64,000 nucleotides of DNA from Arthrinium phaeospermum (taxonomy: Eukaryota > Ascomycota > Sordariomycetes > Amphisphaeriales > Apiosporaceae). Of the stretch, positions 22,538 through 36,100 are shown piece by piece (position 1 is the stretch's first letter; the number at the start of each line of letters is the position of its first letter). The DNA lies in NCBI GenBank assembly GCA_006503535.1, contig QYRS01000001.1:5185373-5249372 (forward strand), given 5' to 3'. The translations under genes were made by a program, and so were the position numbers. Below the pieces are notes generated by a model that worked only from the letters and a program-made list of their open reading frames with translations, was not told the DNA's origin and made no database searches.

Positions 22538-23916
22538 ATGCCCTTCGACACTTCAACCCTCGAGCGTCTCGACAGACATGTCGACGTCGCCTGCGCCGAC
22601 CCGGCGTCTGGAATACCTGGTGCAATTGTCGTGGTGGTCGGCAAGGATGGAGAGGAGTTGTTCGCCAAGGCGGCGGGCAAACGAGGGATCGATTCTCCGG
22701 AGCCAATGTCTCTCGACAGCATCTACTATATTGCCTCGTGCACCAAACTGCTCACGGGAATCGCCGCTATGCAGCTGGTAGAGCAAGGCAAGCTGCAGCT
22801 GGATGACCCAGACCAGATCGAAAGCCTCTGTCCGGAACTCAAAGACCTGAAAGTCCTGCGCCCGGACGGCACCTTCGAGGACAAGAAGGTCGGCATCACG
22901 TTGCGCATGCTGCTCAGCCACACGGCCGGGTTCGGCTACGCCTTCTTCAACGAGCGGCTGAGAGATTGGGTCGTTGGAGCGGGTTTGAATGTGTTCCCGG
23001 AAACGGCCCAAGACGTCACGATGCCCTTGCTGTTTCAGCCAGGCGAGGGCTGGGAGTACGGAGTGAGCCAACCTTCCTTGACGAAAGACTGCTAGCTGTT
23101 CGAATCTTGCTAATTCTCACTACTTACGCAGACCGGTGTCGACTGGGCGGGTATCGCGCTCGAGCGGTGTACCGGCCTCTCTCTCAACGAATACCTGCAG
23201 AAGCACCTGTTCGCCCCTTTGGGCATCAAGGAAATGTCCATGATTCCCAGTCAGGAAATGCGATCTCGTCTGGCGCACATGCACGCCCGAGGCAAAGATG
23301 GTATCTTGAAGGCCAGGGACCACCTCCTCCAGGCGCCGCTGACGATCGACTCCAACGACGAAGCTCAGACGCGTAGGATTTTCAACAGCGGCGGCGCCGG
23401 CATGTTTGCCAAGCCACAGGAATACTGCAGTAAGTGAATGTCCATGGTTGCGCAACAGATAGACTCCAAAGACTCACCCGCGCTGGATCAGAAATCTTGG
23501 CCGTCTTGCTCAACGACGGGATATGCCCTCGGTCCGACGCGAGAATCCTCGGCAAAGACACGGTCGAAGAGATGTTCCGCAACCAGGTCCCCGAGTTCCC
23601 CAACCTCGGCAGACAGGGCATCCCCGCCGCCGTGCCCGAGCTGACGAATCCGCTGCCCGACTTGTACCCGGTCGAAGGGAACCCGCCTCAGGGCTGGGGT
23701 CTCACCTTCATGCAGAGCAACGGTGGGGCCACGGGCCGATCCCCTGGGACGGGTCACTGGGCCGGCCTCGCCAACACCTGGTGGTGGTGCGATCGAGAGA
23801 GCGGCGTGGCGGGCATGGTCTGTTCGCAGATCTTGCCCTTTGCCGACGCCGCGGTCCTCGGGCTTTGGATGCAGGTGGAGACCGAGGTATATCGGGCGCT
23901 CAAGGAAGACAAGTAG
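22538..23916 (+). CDS. class C beta-lactamase-like serine hydrolase (EstB/LovD type)
   Basis: Exons 22538..23062, 23132..23429 and 23492..23916 (introns 69 and 62 nt) give 415 residues. The catalytic SxxK is Ser67-Cys-Thr-Lys70 (YYIASCTKLL) and the active-site tyrosine is Tyr174 in EGWEYGTGVDWAG; a GWGLTFM segment and the C-terminal WWWCDRESGVAGM complete the fold. Members hydrolyse esters or beta-lactams or transfer acyl groups; length and layout fit the LovD acyltransferase group (about 413 residues). No signal peptide, so cytosolic. It lies head-to-head with the monooxygenase, a plausible co-regulated pair, but no polyketide synthase is in the window. Substrate unknown. Confidence 0.9.
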
Positions 23917-24690
23917 TATGCATGGGGATTGAGGGTGTGGTGGCCAAATCAAGAACAACAAGTCTGAGCACGAACTGCGGACAGGATGGGTTAGATGACG
24001 CAGGCAGCCTGTACATACCCCAACACGATGCAGCACCTCGGCAGCTTTGCGGGGAGGTGGAGTATTCCGGGGAAGCGGAATATTGCTACCCACGCTTTGG
24101 AGGTCCAATCCTATATCCACGCTCTGTTATTCGCTGGGTGGGCAGCTCACCCACTAATGTTGCAGGCCTTGGCATCCATATGAACTCAGGTTGGCTGAGT
24201 ACCATAGCCACTTCCGCGGGGCTTCCGATAGCGTGGTCTTCCGCTTCTTCAGAGCAGTCAATGTTTCTACCTGCATTTCTGTCTCAGATTAGGATCAAGC
24301 GAGCATTGGAAGTAGAATGCAGCAAAAGACCCCTTGCTACTGACTTTCCTCTGTAATTGTCAACCTCGGAGGTCGGACATGACGGACGGTTCAGCCCTTT
24401 TCTTTTGATGACTCATACAATGCAGCTACACCAAACATAGTTTCAGGAGCTTGATAGCTCACCAGTCAAGCAACTTATCGACTTTTAATAAACACTTATG
24501 AGAACAGCTGGCGACAGGCTGGCAGAGATGATACAAGATGCACAGGAGGATGTCAAGAGACTGTTGCTTCAGGACAGAAATGCATTCATTCATGGGCTCA
24601 ACAACGTGACATTTGGAAAAGAAAGCACCCAACAGTTCATACCAGCCATCATACTTCCTGACCTCATGGACCCTAGCCCCTTCAAACGTT
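23917..24690. other. convergent 3' region
   Basis: 774 bp between the stop of the hydrolase gene (+) and that of the 24691 gene (-). No gene seen. Confidence 0.5.
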
Positions 24691-25300
24691 CTACGGGATA
24701 AAAGTCGAAGTCCTGGTACGCGGCGTCAAGTCCTGGGCCGCCTGGGGAGCCTCCTGCCCGGCGGCGTTCTCGAGCTTCTCGAGCTTGCCTCCCAGCGCCT
24801 CGGCCTGGGCCGCCAAGAAGGACGCCCCCGTGCTGGCCCCGGAGAGCGCGTCCGACTTCCGGTCTAGCAGGTGCTGCCCCGCCGCCGACACGACGCTGTC
24901 GAAGGGCATCGGGCTGTGCACCCTCACCATGCCGTGTGCGAAGTCGTCCATGGACTGCTTGGCCGTGTCGACCGCGGCCCGGGTGGCGAGTGCCGATTGC
25001 ACGCCCATCAGCATCGGTCCTGTGGGTTGAAAAGAGTTCATTAGTCTCGAAGCCCTGGCATGGCGGTTTGCGGACTTGTCTCTGCGTACCAATGAAGGGC
25101 AGCTTGGCGATGTCCACATCCTTCAGCCCAGGTATCTTGTGGAGGATGTTGGCCTGGAGCCTGCTGATCTGGAGGGCGGGGATCAGGATCGAGTTCGGCG
25201 TCTTCAACACTGCTCGGCCGAGTGCCAGGCCGATGTTTTCCGGGCGAAGTTGGATCAAGAGTCTTAGAGCGAGTATCTGGAAGACCTGACGGATACCCAT
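24691..25300 (-). CDS. unrecognised small protein
   Basis: Exons 25300..25090 and 25019..24691, intron 70 nt (GTACGC ... CACAG); 179 residues. The N-terminus (MGIRQVFQILALRLLIQLRPENIGLALG) is amphipathic and basic, possibly a membrane-association or mitochondrial-targeting segment, followed by PNSILIPALQISRLQANILHKIPGL and a helical Ala-rich C-terminal half (ALATRAAVDTAKQSMDDFA, FLAAQAEALGGKLEKLE). The join reads LPFIGPMLMGVQSA. Coding character is clear from codon use and frame preservation; I know no family for it. Confidence 0.68.
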
Positions 25301-26171
25301 GTTGAAATGTCGGGCAGTTGTATGGGGAGCTAAGTGACCGATCGACGGTTCGGAGAGGTTTGGGTCTATTACCAGAAAGATTAGAACGGTAGAATGGAGC
25401 AGCGTTCCAGGTTTCAGGGAGAAGACGCACTGACATGTTGGCCTCCAAGCCCGAGTGTCTTTTATGCTGATCTACCATTGATCGAGCCGTCTCACCCTGC
25501 GGTAGTCTGGACATGTGCCACCAGATTAGAAAACGGCTCATGGAGGGTTTGCCATTGCAACCTTTGTTTCAAGTCGCGACCCGTCTATCGAATCATTGGT
25601 CTCCGATGTCCGTGGATGCTGCTTCTATCCGCTTCGAGGAGCACGGGAGTGTTTGTCTGGTGCTACTCTGTGTTTCTTGACGCGGCAAAGCCTGCGAGTT
25701 TGGAAGTGTGACCAAATCGAGACTCTGTCATTTTCCGTCTAGCCAATCACTACATGGGTGCATGAACCCGCAAATGTCACATTGGGAGATGGAAATGCTT
25801 CTGCCCGCACGTCCCAAGGAGAATGAACCAAGACATGCAGCCGCGCGCTTCGTAATCAAACGGTTTGCCGCGACACCCTAGATAAGCGTGGTCGCCCGCG
25901 GCTTGCAGAGCTCACAGTCCACAAGAGAAGGGTCTCTGAGAAGGAGGGCATCTTGGCGATGACAGTAAGGTGTCACGGCCTCATACGGGTTCCGTCTTGC
26001 TGGAATGGACTGGTCGTTTATGATGTAGTAACATGTGGGTATCTTGCTCTCTACTTGTGTGACTACCAAGCTGGCTCTCCAATGCAATCGAAGTTAAAAG
26101 ACATATAATAGTAGTAATATGACAGATAAGAGCGTCTTTCGCTACCAGGCGTCCAGACCCCCGACCCGAGT
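25301..26171. other. intergenic region
   Basis: 871 bp between two minus-strand genes. No gene supported. Confidence 0.5.
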
Positions 26172-27471
26172 TCATCCCACCAACCGCTTCAACCTCTGCG
26201 TCGCTTTCTCGTTCCAGCAGTACGTCAAGGCGTTGGCCAGGCCCACGTACTGCGTCGACGACTGCATCACCACCAGCCAAACCGGCGAGGACCCGCGCAC
26301 CGCTTCCACCAGCCGCGTCGCGATGCCCGGGATCCAGAGGACAATGTACAGGACCGGGTAGCCGTTCAGAAGCAGCATCCGCCGCAGGTTGCTGTTGGAC
26401 GCGTGGCGGGCACCCCCATGGACGTGTTGGCGATCACTCTGGTCAGGGAAGGTGGACATGCGGGCATTCAACCCGGCACCGTGGGACACCGTCGCCCTCT
26501 TCCCCGGCTCTAGATCCTGCAGGGGTATTATGGGCATATGAGATTCCCTGCTGCCCTTGGCTCCACTGCCGGCACTCGCAAAGACCGACGGGCCCATGTC
26601 GTTGGCAGGAGAGTTGACGCCGGCATCGATGTAGAACGTCTTCTTGACGATGATGTCGCTGGTTTCCGTCGTGTCCGGATTGTCGTTGGCCCGGCCGCCG
26701 ACGGGAAGATCCGCTGGATCATTGTGGTTGGTGAGGTTCCTCGTCGTCGTGCTTAAGGCAAACCGTTTGAAGGTGCGCCTCAAATGGACGTAGATGTATG
26801 TGTAGATGATGAGGGTCACCAAGAAGATGGCCATGCGCCAGCTGTGAGTCAGAGCGTAACGAAGATCCGTCCGTTGCGGTTCGATCCAGCACCAGTTGCC
26901 GCTCACCGGACCATAGGCATCCAGGCCAAGTCCGATGGAGCCTGGGGTAGGGATTAGCTGAAAGTGACCACTCCAGGAGGGGGGCAACGACCTACTGGTA
27001 ATGACGGACGGAACCCAAGCCAAAGCGCAAATCGCAAGCATGGTGAGGCGGGTCGGCTCCGTCGAGAGCTTGCGTGTGCGCAGCGTCAACAGCACCGTCA
27101 CCGACATGATCAGGATGTTGAAGTCGACGGCCTGCACCGAGAACTGCCCCACGAAGGCGTTGACGTTGCAGGCCAGCCCCGGGGACAGCGGTTCCGGCTT
27201 GTCGAGGTTGAACATGGTCACCACCCCCGAGATGGAGTTGTTCAGCGAGTTGATGCTGTCTGATAAAAGCACAATTGTCAGCGACGCATGCGGCGACTTG
27301 GCTCGGAAAGCGTCACCTACCGGCAATCAGGAGGTTCAAGATCAGGGCGTGGCGAAAATGCCTTCCCGGGGGCGCAACCACATGCGCGACGAGGGCCACC
27401 GTGTCGGCCAGCAGAGACAGGATCGATCCGGTTAGGGTAGGTATCGCGACTGCCAAGTTGATGGGCGACAT
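26172..27471 (-). CDS. Git3/cAMP-receptor-like G-protein-coupled receptor
   Basis: Seven-span plasma-membrane receptor of the fungal Git3 (glucose/carbon-sensing) class. Exons 27471..27321, 27259..26996 and 26941..26172 (introns 61 and 54 nt), 394 residues. TM1 follows MSPINLAVAIPTLTGSILSLL, TM2 is ALILNLLIAG then NSLNNSISG, TM3 is NILIMSVTVLLTL, then a conserved GNWCWI in loop 2. A long third cytoplasmic loop of about 120 residues is Ser/Thr-rich. TM6 (MLLLNGYPVLYIVLWIPG) and TM7 (QYVGLANALTYCWNE) match the family, with a very short C-tail. An upstream ATG twelve codons earlier is possible, but ATGTCGCC at 27471 has the better context. Ligand and G-protein partner are not visible. Confidence 0.88.
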
Positions 27472-30195
27472 GGCTTTCGTGCAAGCACCCACCGCGGGCT
27501 CTGGCAAACTTGGTCGCGCCTTCTTTCCTTTTCTTCTTTTGTTCTGTCTCTCTTTGACAATCTATCAGGCAAGCTATGCGTCAAGGTGACTGTAATGGCG
27601 TGGAGAAGGCAAGTTTTGCCTGGCGGCAAGTCCACTTACGTGGCGGGCGGCGACGCGAGGATGGATCGAGAGATATCAGACGAGTCCCAGGGCCATGATA
27701 AGCTTAACCGCTCTACACGGCATGATGATGCAGGTGGCAACCAAGATTGTCGGCAGCACTGCGGGCAAGGGTCCATCTTTGTATGCAATAGCAGGAGGTC
27801 AGGGCGCCGGCGCGACTGCAGAGGTGCGGATGCATCATGCAAAATATGCAGGGCGGGTTTGCCATGGCTGCAGCGGTTCCCGGGCAGCGCTGACAGTCAT
27901 TGGTCATCATCCCCCCATTGAGCAAACCTGCCACTTTGGGTAGCCCTCCCTCCCCGATGCAGCGCAGATCATGTTACAAGTTGCCCGTACATGACTCGGG
28001 GCCCCGGTCGCTGAGTGGCTCGGCCAACACCACAATACGCCGTAGAAATCAAGAAAACGGAATAAGCTCTCTGCGCACATGCGTTTCCCTTTCTCTAAAT
28101 ATATCCCGCCCTCCTGGTTCGTCAGCGCTGCAGCAGTAGCCTCTTCTGCTTAGATAGCCACCCGCACTTGTCCGGTGCCCCATCCGATGTCGACCCCGTC
28201 ATCAGCATGGCCGCCTCCGCCCGAGTCATTGACCGGCATCGGGTGACATCCGATCTCGAGGGACGTTACACTGGATACCACGTCACGGAAACACCAGATG
28301 GCAGACCACGTGGAGGTGCCTGGCCGGGTTACATGCTATCGGCCTTGACACGCTTCCGAGTTTAGGTCTGGTCCGAGACGCTGTTTTATGGTAGCCCTTT
28401 GGCGACCGCGGGAGACTGGACTTGTCATGGATGTCGTACGAAACTAGGTTAGCGGCAGATGGCAAATGCACAAGCTGGCGATTACCAGATGTCGGTCGGG
28501 ATGCAGGCACAATGCCAAGATGCCATTCGTCCAGGCCCATCTGCCCAAGCACCAACTGACTTTAGTACCTGCCGCACGGTCAAAGATATGCCCTTGCCAC
28601 TCCGCACAACCCAGGGGTAGTTTGGTGATCATACATTAGACGATTGCATTGTGGGGGAACTCGTGTTCAGGATGTGGCCCGGGCCCTCTGGTTTGGCCGT
28701 TGAGCACGACATCCGGCATCTGGAGACGGGCCTCCGAGCGAAAAGGCGACTTTCCTTTCAGATGCGACGCTGGGAGTGGAAGGGGGTCAAAGCTGGATGC
28801 TTGATGCGAGTAAATGAAGTCGAGTCTGAGTGATCATTTATTATCCCGGAGCCCTCGGCCAGTCGCTTGCACCGCGATGCGTGTGGTTTGGGAAGCGCAT
28901 CTTTGGTGGTTTTGGGGAATCCCACTGATCCCACCAGTTCAATTGCAGCGCACTGGCCACACTGGTACCTGCGCCCCGGGATGTCCCGCCCGACGTCATT
29001 CAATAGTGATGTTCAGCGCCCTGGGAAGATCTCACAACATGTCTATCAAAACTTCGTTAGACTGAATGAACGTCGAGCTGGTCGGCGGTGCCAGTGAAGG
29101 TGTCTAAGCAATCGCCGCAGGTGCCAGTAGAGTCTTGCGACGGCTGCATCTGCCTCGGCGCCTTCAACAAAAGCCAGGGATCAATCAATCGGTTTGGAGA
29201 TTCGAAGAGGGCACATGGCTTATCTTTGGCGGCAGGTCTCAACATAGGAACGATGAAGCACTTCGTCCTACAGAATTGGGAGCTATTGGTCTCGACTTTG
29301 AAGGGGGATGGTGCTGGATTGATTGGTACTGTTCTGCTGGGTTGGGTGCTGGGTGTCGATTGGAGGTTTGGGGCAGCTCTTGTTAGCGAACCACAAGCTC
29401 CTGATGCGTGAGCCCCAGGATGGCATTCGGGCCGGAGCCGGTCACCTGTTGCACGTTGCAAGTCGGCATCTTCTTGTTGCCTCTCTCGAAACAAACAATC
29501 TTTTCTTGGCAATAGTCAAGTGCTGTTGCAATGGTTGGACTGGTTCCTGGACTGGTTCCCATCTAGAGGTGCAGTTTGCCATGCTTCAGGCCTAGCGGGC
29601 CTAGCACCACTACATAACGGCTAGAGCAGCGGGAACCATCCCACATCCACCACAGTTTGCCTTCTACTTCTCAGAATGCAGGCCTCATTCAAGCAATCAC
29701 TGCCGAGTACGGGCCTTCGATAAGTGTCGGTCCAAGCCTGCTTCATGTTTTCGTAGCATTTCGCAATCTGAATTGCAGACACAGATCTGTCGCTTCCTGT
29801 CCCCGGATGTTTGGGGGGCAGATTCAGGACTGGCGCACTGACTTTTGGCGCTGGGCGCTGCTGGTCTCCTTAGCTTGGACGCTCAATCAGCGGCCCCATC
29901 ATGTAACCAGCGCGGCCGTGCCTGGGTGTTTCCAGGACCACCAACCATCAAATCATCCATCCTCAATATCAGGCAATCAAAGAATACGGGAGAATGAATG
30001 CTACGGGATTCTGACGGCCACCATTCACTTTCAGAAGCCTAGCCTGGAGGATCAATGGAACACACAATCATCCAAACGATGGGGACAGCCTCTGCGCCCA
30101 TCAATCCATGCCTTGCAGATATGTACACCCTCAACGCCAAACCAAACCATGCAGCCAAATGAATCCCATACGAAAGGCCAAACCCACAGCCGTGA
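27472..30195. other. intergenic region, 2.7 kb without a supported gene
   Basis: Open frames up to 228 codons (e.g. near 29.7-30.3 kb on the plus strand) lack domains and overlap the 3' end of the NACHT gene. Composition is mixed. No RNA gene or repeat noticed. Confidence 0.5.
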
Positions 30196-33100
30196 CTATT
30201 CCTGTGGCGATCTCATGTCTTCTGGATGTCTCCTCACCTTTTCCACCGGGATCAACTTGGATGGTCGAGAAGTCTTGCCCCTGTCTGATGGTGGCACCAC
30301 CTGTCCTCGCATCCACTGCCGTATCTCCACAAGCCTCTTATAGTAGTCAAATGATGACTCTGTCAGAGCTCTCTCGCCTGCCCCCATCAGAAGATACTCG
30401 GCTTTGGTGCTGCCGCTCCAGGGCTTGAAGTCTTCCTCTTGCTTCACTGTGGCCGCTGATGAGCAAATCTTTGGCTGATCAGTGAAGCGCCCAACGAGCA
30501 GCCAGTGTGTCATGCTCAATGAAGCTGATGCAGCTGTCACGGCCGATCGATGCTGCCCGTCTGGAGAAGTGTAGCATAGGGATGCTCCTCGGTGGGCAAG
30601 TAACTTGGCCGCTGAAAAAGCACCTGCAGTGCACGCCAACATGAGAGCCGAACCCTCAGGGGAGCCTTCGTGATCAATCACGGCCCCCAAGTCCAAGATA
30701 CGACCCATTGCCCCCATGTTCTTATCCAATGTCATGAGGCAGAGGGGGCTCCAACCTGCACTGGGCTGCAAGTTGGCTATCCTCAAGAGATCAGTCTTAT
30801 CGAGCTTCCGTTGGTATAAACGGAAATCATCGTGGAATAAAGGATAAGCCTCATCCATTGCAAAAATATGCCAAGGGATAGGACCAGTGTTGCTTAGCCC
30901 TATATCTTGATTGGCAAGGGTAGCAGTGAACTTCCCCCAAGTCATGGCGACATGTATTGCCGATCTGCCACGGACATCTGGCAGATGCGGATCGACACCG
31001 AGCCGGACAAAGAAGGAAAATTCCTCTCGATATCCATGGTTCGCTGCAACATGCAGAACGGATCGACCCGCCATATTCGTCTTCTGATAATCAGCGCCCT
31101 TACTGACCAAAAATGATATGGCTTCCAGAGGTAAGCGGCGACAACCAATAATTGATGGCGTATCTCCATAACTGTCCAAAGACTTCCACATTGAAGTAGA
31201 GCAGAACTTTGCACGTGCTGTTCGAGCCTCCCAGCCGTTGCTGAACAAAGGGCGGATGGCTGAGGGTGGACAAGGTTCGCCGTCCGGGAGTGCATCCGCA
31301 ATATAGTCGGCTAGGATGTCCTCAATTTCCGTATTCTCCGTGTCGTAATAAGCGTCAACGAGTGCATCAATTATCATTCCTGCATCCCAGGTGACTTTCG
31401 ATGTTGGCTCCATACAGGCCCCATCACTGTTTCTACAATGATGGTCAGAGTGTAGTGCTATACGGAACGGAAAGATTACTCACCTCAAACTCATTGCTTT
31501 CTTTATAGCTTCCACAAGTACACGCATCTTCTCAGGGATATTCGACTTCGCAGCAGAGCGTATAATTTCTGCGTCAATGATGTTTCCCCCTTCTTCGACA
31601 TACTTTGCCAAAGCCTTCTCGGTAGACTCGATATCCAACGTCTTGTACCCCATGCACAATTCAAGGGCTGAGGCGTTTCCATGTTTCAGGCACCCATTTG
31701 TTGCCACGGACGCCCCTTCTCCGATGAGCCATGACGCTATAGGACCCGAATGAAGCGATAAGGCTAGGATAAGCGGAGAACAACCCCCGCATGATAAAGA
31801 TTCCTCAAGTGGGCATCCGGACTTGTGCAAACGTTTGCAGAGGTCGAGATTTCCATTGGTGATAGCCATTTCGAATGTGGGCATCAACCTCTGGCCTAGA
31901 GGGGCTGGAGATGATGGGTGACCACAACATGAACCCGGCCCAGTGATTGCTTCGCATACCGTTTGATCGAGCATCTCAGCTATCTTGTGAAACCCCTCAA
32001 GCAATGCTAAAGCTAAGGGTGTCAGTCCCTTGTCGTCCTCTACAGACACTGCACCGAGTTCAATGAGCGTCTTGGCTGCCGAGGAGTTGTTAGTAGCCAC
32101 AGCAACGTGCAGCGGCGTGTGACCGTTGGTGGGATCCCGGGAATTGATATCGAAACATTGCTGGTGCAGATAGCGGATGACGCTGTCGTCACCGCCGATT
32201 ACTGCGAGATGCAACGTTTGCCACGGGCGATTTGGTTCGTTTCTTAACTTCTGGGTCTCATCATGCTGAAGAAGGAACTTCATGCAAGCTAACTCGCCCT
32301 TGAGTGCACTCAAATGGAGGATGTTGGCTGTCAAGTCTATTCCCCAGCATTCATACTTGCATAAGGAGTACCAAGATGAGCCTTCAGAGAAGCCGAGATG
32401 GGGGAGGATCGACTGAAGGATGTCAACATTGCCGGTGATTACGGCAGCATGCATTGCGTTGACTCCCCTAGCGTCTGCTTCGTCTGCTTTAGCACCATTC
32501 GCTAACAAGCACAGAGCAACTTCCGGTCGGCCGTCTAAGATGTGGTGTACGAGGGCTGGGACATTCCCGTGGCGGGGAGATGTTCGCAGATTTGGATCAG
32601 CGCCTCGACGTATGAATTCTTCTATCACCCATACCGGGACAGCGGAATGGATAAGTCCACTTTCAGCCTCAGTGGGATCGACCTTGTTGAGGGCTTGGTT
32701 TGGGACATGATTGATAGTCAGTAGCATAGTCTCCTTCCATGCTTCGGCTTCAAGGCTAGTTCTTTCAAGTATTTCCAACGACCGTAGCGCGGCACATGGC
32801 TCTCTGTTCCCCGGGAAAACCTCTCTCTCTAAGAGGAACCTAATGAAGGGTGTGTTAAACGTCGGACAATAGGACGCCCGCAGCAATTCCAAAGCCATAG
32901 GAGATTCCCGGAACTGTGGCCAGTAGTCCGTAGCATCGATTACATCCACCAGGAACTCGGAGCTGACAGGCCAGGATTCGCAGGATTGTCGAGCAGGAAG
33001 GTCGAGCAAATCTAGAAGTGGAACTAGCCCACATTCGTTGTTGCTCCTTTCGTGTGACCTCATATAACCCAGTTGTAAGAGGTAGCCCATACCGTTACGA

Positions 33101-36100
33101 ATCGTAGACCGTCTATGAGGAGTCAATGGCTTGCTCTGGCGCGCGGACTTGACCGCAAACTTCCAGACGGACAAGCCGCTCTTGTCGCGAGCTGTGAGAG
33201 TATCGAGGTTTGTAAGCTGTTCAATCACCTGGAAATGCTGGTCTTGGTCGCTACTATTACGTGGATCGATGAATTGAGTTGGGGTTGAGAACCACTGTTG
33301 TAGATAAGCTTCCACTGGCAACCGCCCGTTGACTCGCTTGCTGCAAAGGTGGGGGAGATGCTCTTTGAGTGTTTTAATACAGGCTGCGGGTGTCGTTTCT
33401 CTAACATGGTGGAGGGCGCTATCTCCATTGTCTGATGTAATTGGGAACCCAACAGCTATCAGACTTTGCAAGAGTGGCACGGACTCGATTCCGCCCGCCA
33501 TGGAAAGCAGCTTTGATTCATCAAGCGCCTCGAAATCATGCCATTGGTAGCTTCGATACTGAAGCAGCAACTCGGCAACGTTGGCATGGTTGCGACTGAG
33601 AGCAGCCATGAAAGGTGTCACACCTTCATCGTCAGTCATCGTTAGTGCTTTTTCAGCCTCGTCTAGATTGACCACGTTGAGGACAGCTCTCATTGTCCGA
33701 GCGAGCCCGCGGAAAGCCCACCAATGCAAGGCGTTTGCACCACTCTTCATGTCCTTTGCCAGAATAGATGCCCCTTTTTCGAGAAGAATCCGCAGCAGTT
33801 TCTCAAGGTCCTGCTGTTGTCTTTCGTCGGCCTCCTCTCCCCAAGTCCAGAGATGCAGCGGGGTCTGACCCTCGTTGTTCACACTGGTCGGCAAACATCC
33901 AGCATCCAGCAGCCGGCGTGTCACTGCAAGCCGACTTTCGAACCCCCTATGGCCGGCATTGGAGGGACCTAAAGCACAGTGCAGCAGTGTGTCATTGTTC
34001 GGACCCGTCGTACTCCGAGCAATTGACTCAGCTGACGTGCGAGGATCGTCCAAATAGACGTTCAGTTTGTTCATATCTCCTCCTACTGCACCTGCGAATC
34101 CGAGTTGTTCCAACGCTGCGTCGTCCAGCGATATTCGACTGTTGACTAAATTTATATCCGACGTGAATGAGAGGTCGCATTCGACAGCCGCTTTCCAGGC
34201 GATGCAGCAAAGGCTAAAAGCACTTTCAGAACTGTCTATCATGTTGTTGAGAGATTTGATGAATGTTTCCAAGCGTGTTTCCAGGACTGACTTCATGGAT
34301 CTCTCCGTGATATAGCCTGTTTGAATAGAGTATTCATCGGCAATATCTTCGCAGAGTATCGATATCTTTTCATCAAAGGCCTGATAATCCGCTTCTACTG
34401 GTACGACACCACATTGCAGGAGCGTGGCGATCATCGAAAAGTCCGCAATGACAGAACAAGTAATGATTGCATCCCGCATTAGCGTAGAGCCAGCGGTAAG
34501 AGCACAGTTGGGCGATGTAGACTTTTGTGCATCCACGATACAGCTAACGGTATGGGAAATGTCATGAAGCGCCGTCTGCCCATCCTCTCGATGGATTCGT
34601 CGCGTCAGATTTGAAACGTATGGTGACGAGTGGCCACCTATACTAGGACGCAGAACAGCGATGCTTGATACTGCAAAGCTGAGTGGCGTTCCGAGCTGAC
34701 TTGATAGGTTTGGGTCAACACCCTCACTGATCAACTTTTGACAAATCTCCGGGAGCCCCAAAATTGCAGCAAGGTGCAACGGTGTAAATCTTTCGTCGAG
34801 CACAACCTCGAGCATGTTCAAATCTCGGCTTTGGTCTCGCGGCGACAGTGGGGCTCCCGGGACACTTCTTTTAACATCACAGTGTATTCCGTGGAGTAGG
34901 TGGGCTGCCCAGCTAATGAAACTGGGGGTCTTTCGACGGTCAAACAGTATCTCCGCCAGGATTCGCACCTCGTCATTGCACAACCATTCAGTTCGTGCAT
35001 GCCTCAGCCAATATAAAGACGCACCATGGTATAGTGGAGAAGTAAAACGGAAGGATTTTATCTTGTCGAAGGAATAGTTGAAATCAGCTGAGGCTATGTC
35101 GTATCTGAAGTTATCCAGCTGGAGGTATCGAAGACACTGGCAAGCGAACATTCCGGAGCAGCGTGATCGAGAAATTTGGAAATGGCCCAGGCCGATTTGA
35201 TTGAGTCTGTCGCTTTCTAGAAACTCTCTGACCGAGAAATGCGCAAACTCAAAGTGTTTGCCATCATTCGTCTTGCGAATCAGACTGCTACATGATCGCG
35301 AGATGGCATCCTCGTATGTCACATCTTCTGGGGAAATCGACTGCTGACCAGGACGAACTGATATCGCGTGCTGAAGTTCTGGGACTGACAGAATATTGCT
35401 GAGATAGCCAATAAAGTTTAAGGTCATGGACACCAGCGACTCGTGGCCTGGTTTAATGCGCTGCAACAGTCGAATGTACGTCGCTTCGAGGTCAGGCGGC
35501 AGGGTGGCCAATGCTTCACGGCGGGAACGGTCACTGTGGCATTCCCCAAGGTGGTCAAGCTGGCAGGTAACCCATCGGAACCTGCTTAGGTCAGCGTCGT
35601 GCCGAATGGGTGGCTTTTTTCACGAACTTACATTCCGTGGGCTTTGTCAACCAACGTTCGCTGGATATCTGCAAGCAGGTCGTTGTCGCCCACGCGCAGT
35701 CTTCCCGTCCGGACTCGCTCCTGTATCTCGGAAGAGACATACTCGGCTACGTCCTCGCTATGGGCAGCTATCTCCATCATCTCGAAGCCGTCGCCCAGCC
35801 CAAACCGAATCTCGTCTTCGTCTCGACTCAGCAGCGCTGCGCAGACGGTATCATGCTCGTTGACGTACGCCACCAAGGTCTCCACCACGGAAGCTGTGTG
35901 CTCACCACATTCGTCCAGGGCGTCCACGATGATGAAGACTTGGTCAAACCTGCTAGTCATGGTAGAAAGTGCCGCCTCGAGCTCCATGAGCCTCGGCTTT
36001 CTAGGAAGAGCGTTTGGGGGACGCAGTTGGTCATAGAAGACCGCAAGCTCCTCATATGCCTCCTCGCTCTGCAGGGCCAGTTGGGCGGCAATGACACTCA

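Noticed and set aside
29657..30343. 228-codon plus-strand open frame
   Set aside because: Runs into the 3' end of the NACHT gene on the other strand and has no recognisable content.
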